Shown: positions 9,425 to 16,751 of the stretch, piece after piece
Position numbering within the stretch: the stretch's first letter is position 1
How the letters are laid out: each line of letters begins with the position of its first letter
Origin: Paracoccaceae bacterium
GTDB taxonomy: Bacteria; Pseudomonadota; Alphaproteobacteria; Rhodobacterales; Rhodobacteraceae
Direction: 5' to 3'
DNA: 22,154 bases
Assembly: GCA_003512825.1 (NCBI GenBank)
Contig: DOOI01000178.1
Coordinates: forward strand, 1-22,154
Translations under genes and position numbers: made by a program
The notes under the pieces: model-generated
The model's input: the letters and a program-made list of their open reading frames with translations, nothing else
Databases searched by the model: none
What the model was told of the DNA's origin: nothing

Positions 9425-9443
9425 TCGCCCCAGAAGCCTTCTT
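9408..9443 (+). promoter_or_regulatory. Bulged hairpin spanning the cysD stop codon
   Basis: AAGAAGGC (9408-9415) pairs with GCCTTCTT (9436-9443), and after a three-base bulge TTCTG (9419-9423) pairs with CAGAA (9431-9435), giving a 13-bp stem closed by a seven-base loop. The cysD stop codon TGA is at the edge of the loop. It lies between cysD and cysNC and could stabilise, attenuate or set the ratio of the two messages. There is no U-tract directly after it. Confidence 0.4.
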
Positions 9444-9472
9444 CCCTATTCACACCTCAAAAGGTGCCCGTC

Positions 9473-11380
9473 ATGACCCAACAAGACCCGATCTACAAAA
9501 CCGATGCGCTCATCTCTCAGGACATCGACGCCTATCTTGAAGCGCACCAAAACAAGACCATGCTCCGCTTCATCACCTGCGGCTCGGTGGATGACGGTAA
9601 ATCCACGCTGATTGGTCGCTTGTTGTATGACAGCAAGATGATCTTCGAAGATCAACTTGCCGCACTGGAAGCCGACAGCAAACGAGTAGGCACACAAGGT
9701 GGCGAAATCGATTTTGCACTTCTGGTCGACGGCTTGGCCGCCGAGCGCGAACAAGGCATCACAATCGACGTCGCTTATCGTTTCTTTGCCACCGAGAAAC
9801 GAAAATTCATTGTGGCCGACACGCCCGGCCATGAACAATACACTCGAAATATGGTCACCGGAGCCTCTACCGCCGATCTTGCCGTGATCTTGATCGATGC
9901 CCGCAAGGGCGTGCTCACCCAGACACGACGTCACAGCTATCTCGTCAATCTTCTTGGCATCCGTCACGTCGTTCTCGCCGTCAACAAAATGGATCTGGTG
10001 GACTATAACGAGGACATCTTCCATCAGATCGTCAAAGACTATGGCGCCTTTGCGCGGTCCATTGGCATCACTGACTTCACCGCCATTCCAATTTCTGGTT
10101 ACCGCGGCGATAACATCACTGCTGCCAGCGAAAATATGACTTGGTATAACGGCACAGCGTTACTTCCCTTCCTGGAATCCGTCGACGTTGATGTAACCGC
10201 GGATCAGGTCAAGCCCTTCTTCCTGCCAGTGCAATGGGTGAACCGCCCCAACCTCGACTTCCGGGGCTTCGCTGGTCTCATCGCAAGCGGCTCGGTCCGC
10301 CCCGGCGATGCCGTCCGCGTTCTTCCCTCGGGCAAAACCTCCAATATCGCGCGCATTGTCGCCCTCGAGGGGGATCGGGACTTAGCCGTCGCTGGTGAAT
10401 CCGTCACCCTCACCTTGACTGACGAAATTGACTGCTCGCGGGGTCAAGTCATCGTCGCGGCACAAGCGCCGCTTGAAGTAGCCGACCAGTTTGAAGCCGC
10501 ACTGGTTTGGATGGACGAAGTCGAGATGGTGCCAGGACGAGCCTATATGCTCAAAGTCGGAGCGCAAACTGTCTCAGCGACAGTCCATCAGCCGAAATAC
10601 GAAATAAACGTGAACACTCAAGAGCATCTGGCGGCGAAAACTCTCGACCTCAACGCGATAGGGATCGCCAACATCACCACTGATCGCGAAATTCCCTTCG
10701 CCCCCTACGCCGAGAACCGCGACCTCGGTGGGTTTATCTTGATAGACAAACTCACCAATCGCACAGTTGCGGCGGGAATGATTCATTTTGCCCTTCGCCG
10801 CGCACAAAATATCCACTGGCAGGCAACGGACATAACCCGCGAAAGCCATGCGGGGATGAAAAACCAAAAACCAGCGGTCCTTTGGCTTACGGGCCTTTCA
10901 GGCTCGGGAAAATCAACCATTGCCAATATCGTAGAAAAGAAACTGGCGCGCATGAACCGCCACACATTCCTTCTTGATGGTGACAACTTACGCCACGGCT
11001 TGAACAAGGATCTTGGGTTCACAGAAGCCGACCGCGTGGAGAACATTCGCCGCGTCGGTGAGGTCGCCAAATTAATGACTGACGCAGGCTTGATCGTCAT
11101 CACTGCCTTCATCTCGCCATTCCGCTCCGAACGAGATTTGGTGCGCGGAATGATGCAGCCCGGTGAGTTCATTGAAGTCTTTGTCGACACGCCTCTGGAT
11201 ATCGCCGAAGGTCGCGACGTCAAAGGGCTCTATGCAAAGGCAAGGGCGGGACAGCTTAAGAACTTCACTGGGATCGACAGCCCCTATGAAGCACCGCAAA
11301 ACGCCGAGCTGCATATCGACACAACCTCTCTTACTGCCGATGAAGCGGCCGATCTTATCATCGCTCGCCTCATCCCCTAA
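9473..11380 (+). CDS. cysNC: Bifunctional sulfate adenylyltransferase subunit 1 / adenylylsulfate kinase
   Basis: 635 residues, a fusion of two enzymes that together give PAPS. Residues 1 to about 440 are CysN, an EF-Tu-like GTPase: GSVDDGKST at 37-45 (P-loop), DTPGHEQY at 116-123, NKMD at 171-174, then beta-barrel domains. From about residue 462 onward is CysC, APS kinase: GLSGSGKST at 474-482, [17 protein letters not shown] and [16 protein letters not shown] chose the ATG at 9473 over the in-frame GTG at 9464 because AAAGGTG sits at the right distance from the ATG and the family starts there. The fusion matches NodQ/CysNC of other alphaproteobacteria. PAPS may feed either cysteine synthesis or sulfation of surface sugars; the window does not decide. 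Confidence 0.96.
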   Translation: MTQQDPIYKTDALISQDIDAYLEAHQNKTMLRFITCGSVDDGKSTLIGRLLYDSKMIFEDQLAALEADSKRVGTQGGEIDFALLVDGLAAEREQGITIDVAYRFFATEKRKFIVADTPGHEQYTRNMVTGASTADLAVILIDARKGVLTQTRRHSYLVNLLGIRHVVLAVNKMDLVDYNEDIFHQIVKDYGAFARSIGITDFTAIPISGYRGDNITAASENMTWYNGTALLPFLESVDVDVTADQVKPFFLPVQWVNRPNLDFRGFAGLIASGSVRPGDAVRVLPSGKTSNIARIVALEGDRDLAVAGESVTLTLTDEIDCSRGQVIVAAQAPLEVADQFEAALVWMDEVEMVPGRAYMLKVGAQTVSATVHQPKYEINVNTQEHLAAKTLDLNAIGIANITTDREIPFAPYAENRDLGGFILIDKLTNRTVAAGMIHFALRRAQNIHWQATDITRESHAGMKNQKPAVLWLTGLSGSGKSTIANIVEKKLARMNRHTFLLDGDNLRHGLNKDLGFTEADRVENIRRVGEVAKLMTDAGLIVITAFISPFRSERDLVRGMMQPGEFIEVFVDTPLDIAEGRDVKGLYAKARAGQLKNFTGIDSPYEAPQNAELHIDTTSLTADEAADLIIARLIP

Positions 11381-11393
11381 CCCCAATCTTGAA

Positions 11394-11425
11394 GCCCTCG
11401 AGGCACCGCCTACCGCCTCGAGGGC
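11394..11425 (+). terminator. Perfect 11-bp hairpin after cysNC
   Basis: GCCCTCGAGGC (11394-11404) and GCCTCGAGGGC (11415-11425) are perfect inverted repeats with a ten-base loop, starting 14 bases after the cysNC stop. No U-tract follows, so it may be a 3'-end stabiliser or part of a factor-assisted terminator. It separates the sulfate-activation operon from neuB. Confidence 0.5.
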
Positions 11426-11540
11426 CTCCGCGCCAATTCAGCACTCCATTCGCGACCTATCGTCAAGCCAAGTTGGCCGTCAAAGCGGTATGGCTTACGC
11501 CCCCTCATCCAGGGATGCGGTCATTCCATCGAGCAGGACA

Positions 11541-11569
11541 TTGCACGTCTCTCCAATTCCAAATATTCC
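11541..11569 (+). promoter_or_regulatory. Possible neuB promoter
   Basis: TTGCAC (11541-11546) and TATTCC (11564-11569) are 17 bases apart, and the latter is 27 bases before the neuB ATG. Both hexamers are imperfect, so this is a tentative call supported mainly by position and spacing. Confidence 0.3.
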
Positions 11570-11596
11570 TTTTGGAAGCAAAAATCGGAGAGCCCT

Positions 11597-12625
11597 ATGG
11601 AAATCGCAGGCCGCAAGATCGGACCGAACCATCCCCCCCTTGTGATCGCTGAGATCGGCATCAACCATGGCGGCGATTTGACGGTTGCCAAGGAAATGGT
11701 GCGCCTTGCAGCGGGCGCCGGCTGTGAGATGATAAAGCACCAAACCCATATCATCGAAGACGAGATGACCGAAGAGGCCAAATCGATCTTTCCACCTAAT
11801 GCCGATGTGTCGATCTGGCATGTGATGGAACGTTGCTCGCTATCCCAAGAAGATGAGCGTGAGTTGAAGCGCTACAGCGAAGAGTTGGGAATGATCTGGA
11901 TCTCGACGCCGTTCAGCCGCGCAGCCGCCGACTTTCTGGAAGAGCTCGACGTCCCGGCTTATAAAATTGGCTCGGGCGAGGCCGACAATCTGCCCTTGAT
12001 CCGTCATATCGCACGCAAAGGCAAACCGATCATCATGTCCACCGGGATGCAAACGATCGAAACCCTGCGCGCATCGGTTCAAATCCTTGAAGAGTCGGGG
12101 GTCGAATATGCTCTGCTGGAATGCACCAACCTTTACCCCTCTCCAGCTGAAATCGTTTCGCTTCGCGGTGTGACGGATCTGAAGGCAGCATTTCCAAATG
12201 CGGTTGTCGGCTTCTCTGACCACTCCATCGGGCCGGAAATGGCACTGGCCTCAGTGGCCTTGGGGGCCTGCATCCTAGAACGCCATTATACGGACACGCG
12301 CTATCGCAAGGGACCGGACATCATCAACTCGATGGACCCGTCAGAACTGCGCCACATCATTGATCGGTCCAAGGAAATCTGGATCGCCGCAAACAACCCC
12401 AAGCAACGCAGTAGCGACGAGGACTCCGTCTATGCATTTGCGCGCTCAAGCGTGGTAGCAGACAGGGACCTACCGCAAGGGCATGTGATCACTGAAGCTG
12501 ATATTTGGGCGCGTCGCCCCGGATCGGGGGAAATTGCGGGCTTTGACTTTGACAAAGTGCTCGGCAAGACGCTGACCCGTGCCCTTGTTCGCAACACGCA
12601 ACTCAAATGGAGCGATCTGGCCTAA
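11597..12625 (+). CDS. neuB: N-acetylneuraminate synthase
   Basis: 342 residues, full length. It condenses ManNAc with phosphoenolpyruvate to give sialic acid (Neu5Ac). The barrel runs over residues 1-270 with IAEIGINHGGDL (18-29), IKHQTHIIEDEM (46-57), WISTPFSRAAA (101-111) and YKIGSGEADNLPLI (122-135). The two metal-binding histidines of the family are present in FSDHS (H209) and ERHYTD (H230). GPDIINSMDP follows, the form I recall from Neisseria and Campylobacter Neu5Ac synthases. Residues 279-340 are the C-terminal antifreeze-like SAF domain (SVVADRDLPQGHVITEADIW, RRPGSGEI). The ATG follows GGAG by six bases. The close overall match to Neu5Ac enzymes favours sialic acid over legionaminic or pseudaminic acid. 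It is transcribed alone and converges on the GT29-like gene. Confidence 0.95.
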   Translation: MEIAGRKIGPNHPPLVIAEIGINHGGDLTVAKEMVRLAAGAGCEMIKHQTHIIEDEMTEEAKSIFPPNADVSIWHVMERCSLSQEDERELKRYSEELGMIWISTPFSRAAADFLEELDVPAYKIGSGEADNLPLIRHIARKGKPIIMSTGMQTIETLRASVQILEESGVEYALLECTNLYPSPAEIVSLRGVTDLKAAFPNAVVGFSDHSIGPEMALASVALGACILERHYTDTRYRKGPDIINSMDPSELRHIIDRSKEIWIAANNPKQRSSDEDSVYAFARSSVVADRDLPQGHVITEADIWARRPGSGEIAGFDFDKVLGKTLTRALVRNTQLKWSDLA

Positions 12626-12698
12626 CAGAGTAGCGCAGTTACTTCTGCGACATGCGCTCAGCAGGAGCATCGGGAATGGGGTAACGGCAGCCAATAGT

Positions 12699-12718
12699 TA
12701 GCGCCTCTTGCGGCGCTA
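12699..12718. other. 7-bp GC hairpin after neuB
   Basis: TAGCGCC (12699-12705) and GGCGCTA (12712-12718) flank a six-base loop, 73 bases after the neuB stop. No U-tract follows. It may contribute to ending the neuB message. Confidence 0.3.
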
Positions 12719-12753
12719 GCCGAGGCATTGAGAGAGGGCCACACCTCGCCATG

Positions 12754-12788
12754 CCCGCGGCAGTCTTTATCAAGACTGCAAAAGCGGG
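12754..12788. terminator. Compound hairpin in the neuB / GT29 convergent gap
   Basis: An inner perfect stem GCAGTCTT/AAGACTGC (12760-12767, 12772-12779) with the tetraloop TATC sits inside an outer stem CCCGC/GCGGG (12754-12758, 12784-12788). It is placed between two converging genes, as a shared transcription stop would be. Neither strand has a proper U-tract after the full structure. The rest of 12626-12843 holds no gene that I can support. Confidence 0.35.
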
Positions 12789-12843
12789 AGGCTACCGCGT
12801 GGGCAAGTAAATCACCGACAAAACAGGGATGCGCGTTTTCCCG

Positions 12844-13491
12844 CTATTCGTGATCCGGATTAACAATCGAGATCTTACCAGCCCTGGCCCACTCTCTAAC
12901 GATTTCAGCTTCTCTCGCGAAGTCATGTGGCGTCATGTAACCGTCTGGATTGTAATAGGTCGGTGTCGCACCAAAATCGAAACCGTATAAAGTAACGGAG
13001 CGTGCAGCCCCTAATCGCACCATCCAACTGATTGCCATAAATCCCGATGAGGGTCGGCGTCCAATCATTTTGCGATCAGCCAGCCAGTCGCGATACCGAT
13101 AAAACAACGTCGCACGCACATTAGCTGATTTGTAAAACCTGTAGTGCCGCATCTTTGGGATCAGCATAAGGAAAAAGTCAGGTGCAAACAGGTTCTCTGT
13201 CTCGGCCTCCGTCAATTCAGGTGTCAGGCCCACCATATTCGTGCGTGTCCCTTGCGCCTCAGCCGAAGTGACGAACCCCTTATTGAGGCGAATAATTATA
13301 TCCGCCGCATCTATCTCCGCTCCTTGCGACGTGGCCAGTAATGACTTGGCATTTCCCACTATCACCACGGACTTTCCAGCAACCACCGCCCCCATCCGAG
13401 CATCCGATTGGCTCATCAATTTCAAAGCCCATCCGCGTGGGGCCTGCCACAAATATTTGCGCGGCCACGCCTTAAGCTTTGCCATCTTCAT
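12844..13491 (-). CDS. Family 29-like glycosyltransferase (putative sialyltransferase)
   Basis: 215 residues. It carries the sialylmotifs of glycosyltransferase family 29, the animal-type sialyltransferases. Motif L is SVVIVGNAKSLLATSQGAEI followed by DAADIIIRLN (41-70). Motif S is RPSSGFMAISWMV with ARSVTLYGFDF (146-173). A possible VS-type pair is H189 with E195 in PHDFAREAEIV. It lacks the long stem and membrane anchor of eukaryotic enzymes and has no signal peptide, so it should act in the cytoplasm on a nascent glycan. Its start overlaps the stop of the GT8-like gene as ATGA (13488-13491), which suggests co-translation; an ATG six bases in is also possible. Its closeness to neuB, neuC and the CMP-synthetase gene supports CMP-sialic acid as donor. 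The donor is inferred; the motif match is seen directly. Confidence 0.8.
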   Translation of the reverse strand: MKMAKLKAWPRKYLWQAPRGWALKLMSQSDARMGAVVAGKSVVIVGNAKSLLATSQGAEIDAADIIIRLNKGFVTSAEAQGTRTNMVGLTPELTEAETENLFAPDFFLMLIPKMRHYRFYKSANVRATLFYRYRDWLADRKMIGRRPSSGFMAISWMVRLGAARSVTLYGFDFGATPTYYNPDGYMTPHDFAREAEIVREWARAGKISIVNPDHE

Positions 13492-14258
13492 GGGAGATCA
13501 CCGCCATAACCGACCCAATAGTCGGTCGCCCATTTTACGCGCCCAAAACCAACATGGGGGAAAATGCCCCAAAGCCCACCGTGCATTAAGTCGATCGGGC
13601 GCGGTTCCCCATGGAATGCAATAACTCGGTTTGCTGCCGTTGGGGCCTTGGGGGGAATAACAAGTCCAACCAACGCAGGACGCCGTTGGTGGTACTTGAA
13701 GCTACGAACCCATTCGGCAGGCCAAAATGCAATCTTGTCTATCCGGTCCTGAACATAGATTTGCTCGATCCGATATTTAGACACCACAGCCTGCGGGTCG
13801 GCGACGAACTCATCTACAATTTCGGGATATTGCCCTAGGTTGAATACGAAAATCCATGTCCCTAGCACAGGCCCACCATCTTTGCTGGCTTTTCCCCAAG
13901 TCGGCCCCGTATCGATCCCGACAAAATCGGCGGGCATGTCAAACATCTCATCGAGACTTCCGCAAACGATCGTATCCAAATCTACAAACAAGCAACGCCC
14001 GCTCAGACCGTAAAGATCGCGTTGGAAAACAGATATCTTGGGCCAACCACCTTTTATCCAGTCGAACGCCTTCAATCCCATATCCGGTATCGGAAAGGCT
14101 TCTACCTCGGGCAAGAACCCTTCGCTGTTGTCTGTGAGGCAGACAAAACGAAAGGGCCCTGAAATATTTGCGCGCGTCGCACGGTACAATACATTCACAT
14201 AGTCGGGACCATAGAGCGTTCCCCACTTCATGCACATTACGACGCGTTCCATACACAT
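13488..14258 (-). CDS. GT8-like glycosyltransferase
   Basis: 256 residues with a GT-A fold layout. The N-terminal VVMCMKWGTLYGPDYVNVLY strand is followed by FRFVCLTDNSEGF, the donor-binding region KGGWPKISVFQRDLYGL, and the metal-binding DxD motif in LFVDLDTIVCGSLDEMF (D93, D95). It resembles the cytoplasmic glycosyltransferases of surface-sugar clusters in Rhodobacteraceae. Donor and acceptor are unknown. It probably adds a hexose before the GT29-like enzyme acts, because the two genes overlap by four bases. The ATG at 14258 follows GGGAG by seven bases. It is divergent from neuC across 113 bases that must hold both promoters; I could not pick convincing hexamers there. Confidence 0.75.
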   Translation of the reverse strand: MCMERVVMCMKWGTLYGPDYVNVLYRATRANISGPFRFVCLTDNSEGFLPEVEAFPIPDMGLKAFDWIKGGWPKISVFQRDLYGLSGRCLFVDLDTIVCGSLDEMFDMPADFVGIDTGPTWGKASKDGGPVLGTWIFVFNLGQYPEIVDEFVADPQAVVSKYRIEQIYVQDRIDKIAFWPAEWVRSFKYHQRRPALVGLVIPPKAPTAANRVIAFHGEPRPIDLMHGGLWGIFPHVGFGRVKWATDYWVGYGGDLP

Positions 14259-14371
14259 CTCCCGAAAACTGTGGCGAACACTATAAAGCCGCTAGACCTT
14301 TGTCCACCGCAGGCGATTGCCCAAGTCGCCGTTTAACCGTATGTTTCCAAAAGTTTTCAGACCGAGGCCCC

Positions 14372-15493
14372 ATGACACGTTACATCATCTTCGTAACCGG
14401 CACCCGCGCCGATTTTGGTAAGTTGGAGCCACTGGCAATCAAATGCCGCGATGCGGGCTTTAAGGTTTCGTTTTTCGTCACCGGCATGCACATGCTGGAG
14501 CAATATGGTATGACCAAACTTGAGGTGCACCGCGTTTCAGGTGTTGAAGTGCACGAATTCCTCAATCAGCGCGCAGGCGATCCGCAAGATATGATCCTTG
14601 CCAAGACAGTCATCGGTTTTTCAGATTTCTGCGTCGAACATAAACCTGATCTGGTGGTCATTCACGGTGACCGGGTTGAAGCACTCGCCTGCGCCTTCGT
14701 CTGCGCCACAAATTACATTAGATCCGCTCACATCGAAGGCGGTGAAGTTTCTGGCACCATCGACGAAGTGTTTCGCCACTGTAACTCCAAGCTGGCAAGC
14801 TATCACTTCGTTTCCTCCCAAGATGCAGCCCGCCGCGTCATGGCTTTGGGCGAACCCGAAGAGGCAATCCATGTTATCGGATCGCCCGAGCTTGATTTCC
14901 ATTCACGCCCCTCAGGTGTGACGCTTGACGAGGTCAAGAACCGCTATGCGATCCCCTTTGACAACTACGGCATCGTGGTCTTCCACCCCGTAACCTCCGA
15001 GGCGGACAGTATGGGCAAACAAGCGGAAGCGCTCTTTGCTGCCCTTAAGGATTCTGAAAGAAATTTTGTGCTGATTGCGCCAAATAACGATCCCGGTTCC
15101 GCAAGCATTCTAAAGGTGATTGCCACTCTGCCAAAAAACCGATTCCGTATGTTGCCTTCCATGCGTTTTAGCCACTTTTCCGAGTTGATGCGTAACGCCG
15201 CCGCGATGATTGGGAACAGCAGCGCCGGCGTCCGTGAGGCCCCGTTTCTCGGTATTCCATCGCTTGACGTTGGCACGCGCCAGACAAATCGCGCACAAGC
15301 CGACAGTATCTGCCATGTCACCGCATTTGATCGCGGAGCCATTGACACTTTCCTTTCGCAAGATTGGAACAAACGCTATGATCGGCACAACGCCTTTGGT
15401 GAGGGAAGTGCTGCCGAACGGTTCGGAGCGGTTTTGCAAGCCCCATCTTTCTGGGCCGCCAACCTGCAAAAGGCGTTCAAGGACAGTGAATAA
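14372..15493 (+). CDS. neuC: UDP-N-acetylglucosamine 2-epimerase (hydrolysing)
   Basis: 373 residues, typical for NeuC. It hydrolyses and epimerises UDP-GlcNAc to free ManNAc, the NeuB substrate. Signatures: FVTGTRADFGKLEPL near the N-terminus, DLVVIHGDRVEALACAF, HIEGGEVSGTIDEVFRH, the loop IGNSSAGVREAPFLGIPSLD and VGTRQTNRAQ. The fold is that of GT-B-like epimerases. I chose the ATG at 14372, with GAGG just upstream, because the in-frame extension to 14168 has a sequence unlike the family and runs into the divergent gene. A GDP-6-deoxy-sugar-specific relative (LegG) cannot be excluded from sequence alone, but no legB/legC/legH genes are here. Its end overlaps the next gene by eight bases. 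Confidence 0.92.
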   Translation: MTRYIIFVTGTRADFGKLEPLAIKCRDAGFKVSFFVTGMHMLEQYGMTKLEVHRVSGVEVHEFLNQRAGDPQDMILAKTVIGFSDFCVEHKPDLVVIHGDRVEALACAFVCATNYIRSAHIEGGEVSGTIDEVFRHCNSKLASYHFVSSQDAARRVMALGEPEEAIHVIGSPELDFHSRPSGVTLDEVKNRYAIPFDNYGIVVFHPVTSEADSMGKQAEALFAALKDSERNFVLIAPNNDPGSASILKVIATLPKNRFRMLPSMRFSHFSELMRNAAAMIGNSSAGVREAPFLGIPSLDVGTRQTNRAQADSICHVTAFDRGAIDTFLSQDWNKRYDRHNAFGEGSAAERFGAVLQAPSFWAANLQKAFKDSE

Positions 15494-16751
15494 CACGAAA
15501 CCAGCGCTGGCTCTGTCGCTCCGTTTGTTGATCTGGGCCAGCGCAGCACTTGAGCTTCTCGCGCCTATGATCCTGCGCCGAAGGTTGCGTCGCGGCAAAG
15601 AGCACCCGACACGTTGGCGGGAAAAACTAGGCATAGCCTCGGCATCACGTCCAAGTGGCCCTCTGATCTGGCTACATGCTGTCGGCGTGGGCGAGGTGAT
15701 GGCACTTCGAGGCCTCATCACTTTACTGCAGCAACAACGCCCTGATCTGCACTTTTTGGTCACCTCAACGGCGCTTACATCGGCTACGGCGTGGAATGCC
15801 AATACAATCAATGGCGTGATCCATCAATTTTTGCCACTAGATCTGCCGCGCTCCAGCCGCCGCTTTCTGGATCATTGGTCACCAGATCTGGTGATCTGGG
15901 CAGAACAAGACATCTGGCCTGCGCTCGTGTCTCGCATCTCTGCCCGTCATATCCCACAGGCAATGGTCAACGCGCGATTGAACGACACAGCCTATGCGAA
16001 GCGCACCAAGCTGGCATGGGTCTATGCTGATGCCCTTTCGCGCTTGACCCTCATTGATGCTCAGGACGACACCACAGCGAAAAATCTAAGCCGCCTCGGT
16101 GCTCAGAATGTCACCGTATCAGGCTCCCTTAAACCGGTCTCGCCACCATTGTCAGACTGGCCCGAGGACCGCGCCGCCGTCACCGCGGCCCTTGGCGGAC
16201 GTCAACTTTGGCTCTGCGCGCCCAGCCACCCCAAAGACGAAGCCATCGCGCTGGCCGCACAAGCAATGATGGACAACACCTTGCTCGTTATAGCCCCTCG
16301 TCTGCCCAATCGCGGCGCCGAGATCCGCGAGGCAGCCTTGGCCCATGGCTTGTCGACTGCGCTCTGGTCCAATTCAGATCGCATAGAGCGTTCAGATGTG
16401 CTCATCGCAGACAGCTTCGGGCAGATGGGACTTTGGTATCGAATGGCAGATTTCGTCCTGATCGGCGGTACGTTCTGCGAGATCGAAGGCCATAATCCCT
16501 GGGAGGCCATAGCCCTTGATTGCGCTGTGCTCCATGGGCCTCGAACCGCCAATTTTGCAACAGACTACAAAGCCTTAGACTCTGGAAACGGCGCGCGCCG
16601 CATCTCTTCTGCCCAAGAAATTACGCGCCTGCATCAAGACGATCTGCGTGCTATCTCGTCTTCTGCCAAGGTTTTGGCCAACGCCGAACTCACCAAAAAA
16701 GCCGCGCTGGCCCAACAGCTATTGGGCCTTATCGGAGGGCAGGATGCCTAA
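15486..16751 (+). CDS. Kdo transferase (WaaA/KdtA) paralogue 1
   Basis: 421 residues, normal family length. The family (GT30) adds Kdo from CMP-Kdo to lipid A at the inner membrane. A hydrophobic N-terminal anchor (about 11-30) is followed by RWREKLG, which carries the expected catalytic Glu (E46), then PLIWLHAVGVGEVMAL, the inter-domain strand LVIWAEQDIWP (135-145), NVTVSGSLKP, and the C-terminal VLIGGTFCEIEGHNPWEA with HGPRTANFATDY. In E. coli the MExE motif reads METELWP; here it is AEQDIWP, with Asp in the second acidic position. The start is GTG at 15486, overlapping neuC, with AAGGA immediately upstream though close. It is co-transcribed with neuC and with the second paralogue. Confidence 0.88.
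   Translation: MNNTKPALALSLRLLIWASAALELLAPMILRRRLRRGKEHPTRWREKLGIASASRPSGPLIWLHAVGVGEVMALRGLITLLQQQRPDLHFLVTSTALTSATAWNANTINGVIHQFLPLDLPRSSRRFLDHWSPDLVIWAEQDIWPALVSRISARHIPQAMVNARLNDTAYAKRTKLAWVYADALSRLTLIDAQDDTTAKNLSRLGAQNVTVSGSLKPVSPPLSDWPEDRAAVTAALGGRQLWLCAPSHPKDEAIALAAQAMMDNTLLVIAPRLPNRGAEIREAALAHGLSTALWSNSDRIERSDVLIADSFGQMGLWYRMADFVLIGGTFCEIEGHNPWEAIALDCAVLHGPRTANFATDYKALDSGNGARRISSAQEITRLHQDDLRAISSSAKVLANAELTKKAALAQQLLGLIGGQDA

Noticed and set aside
9464..9472. GTG start for cysNC
   Set aside because: The AAAGGTG site would overlap the GTG itself; it is correctly spaced for the ATG at 9473.
14168..14371. N-terminal extension of neuC
   Set aside because: The extension overlaps the divergent GT8-like gene start and the promoter region; the ATG at 14372 has its own ribosome site and matches the family start.
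15210..15485. Upstream extension of waaA paralogue 1 into neuC
   Set aside because: It is an out-of-frame read through neuC; the WaaA-like sequence begins only around the GTG at 15486.
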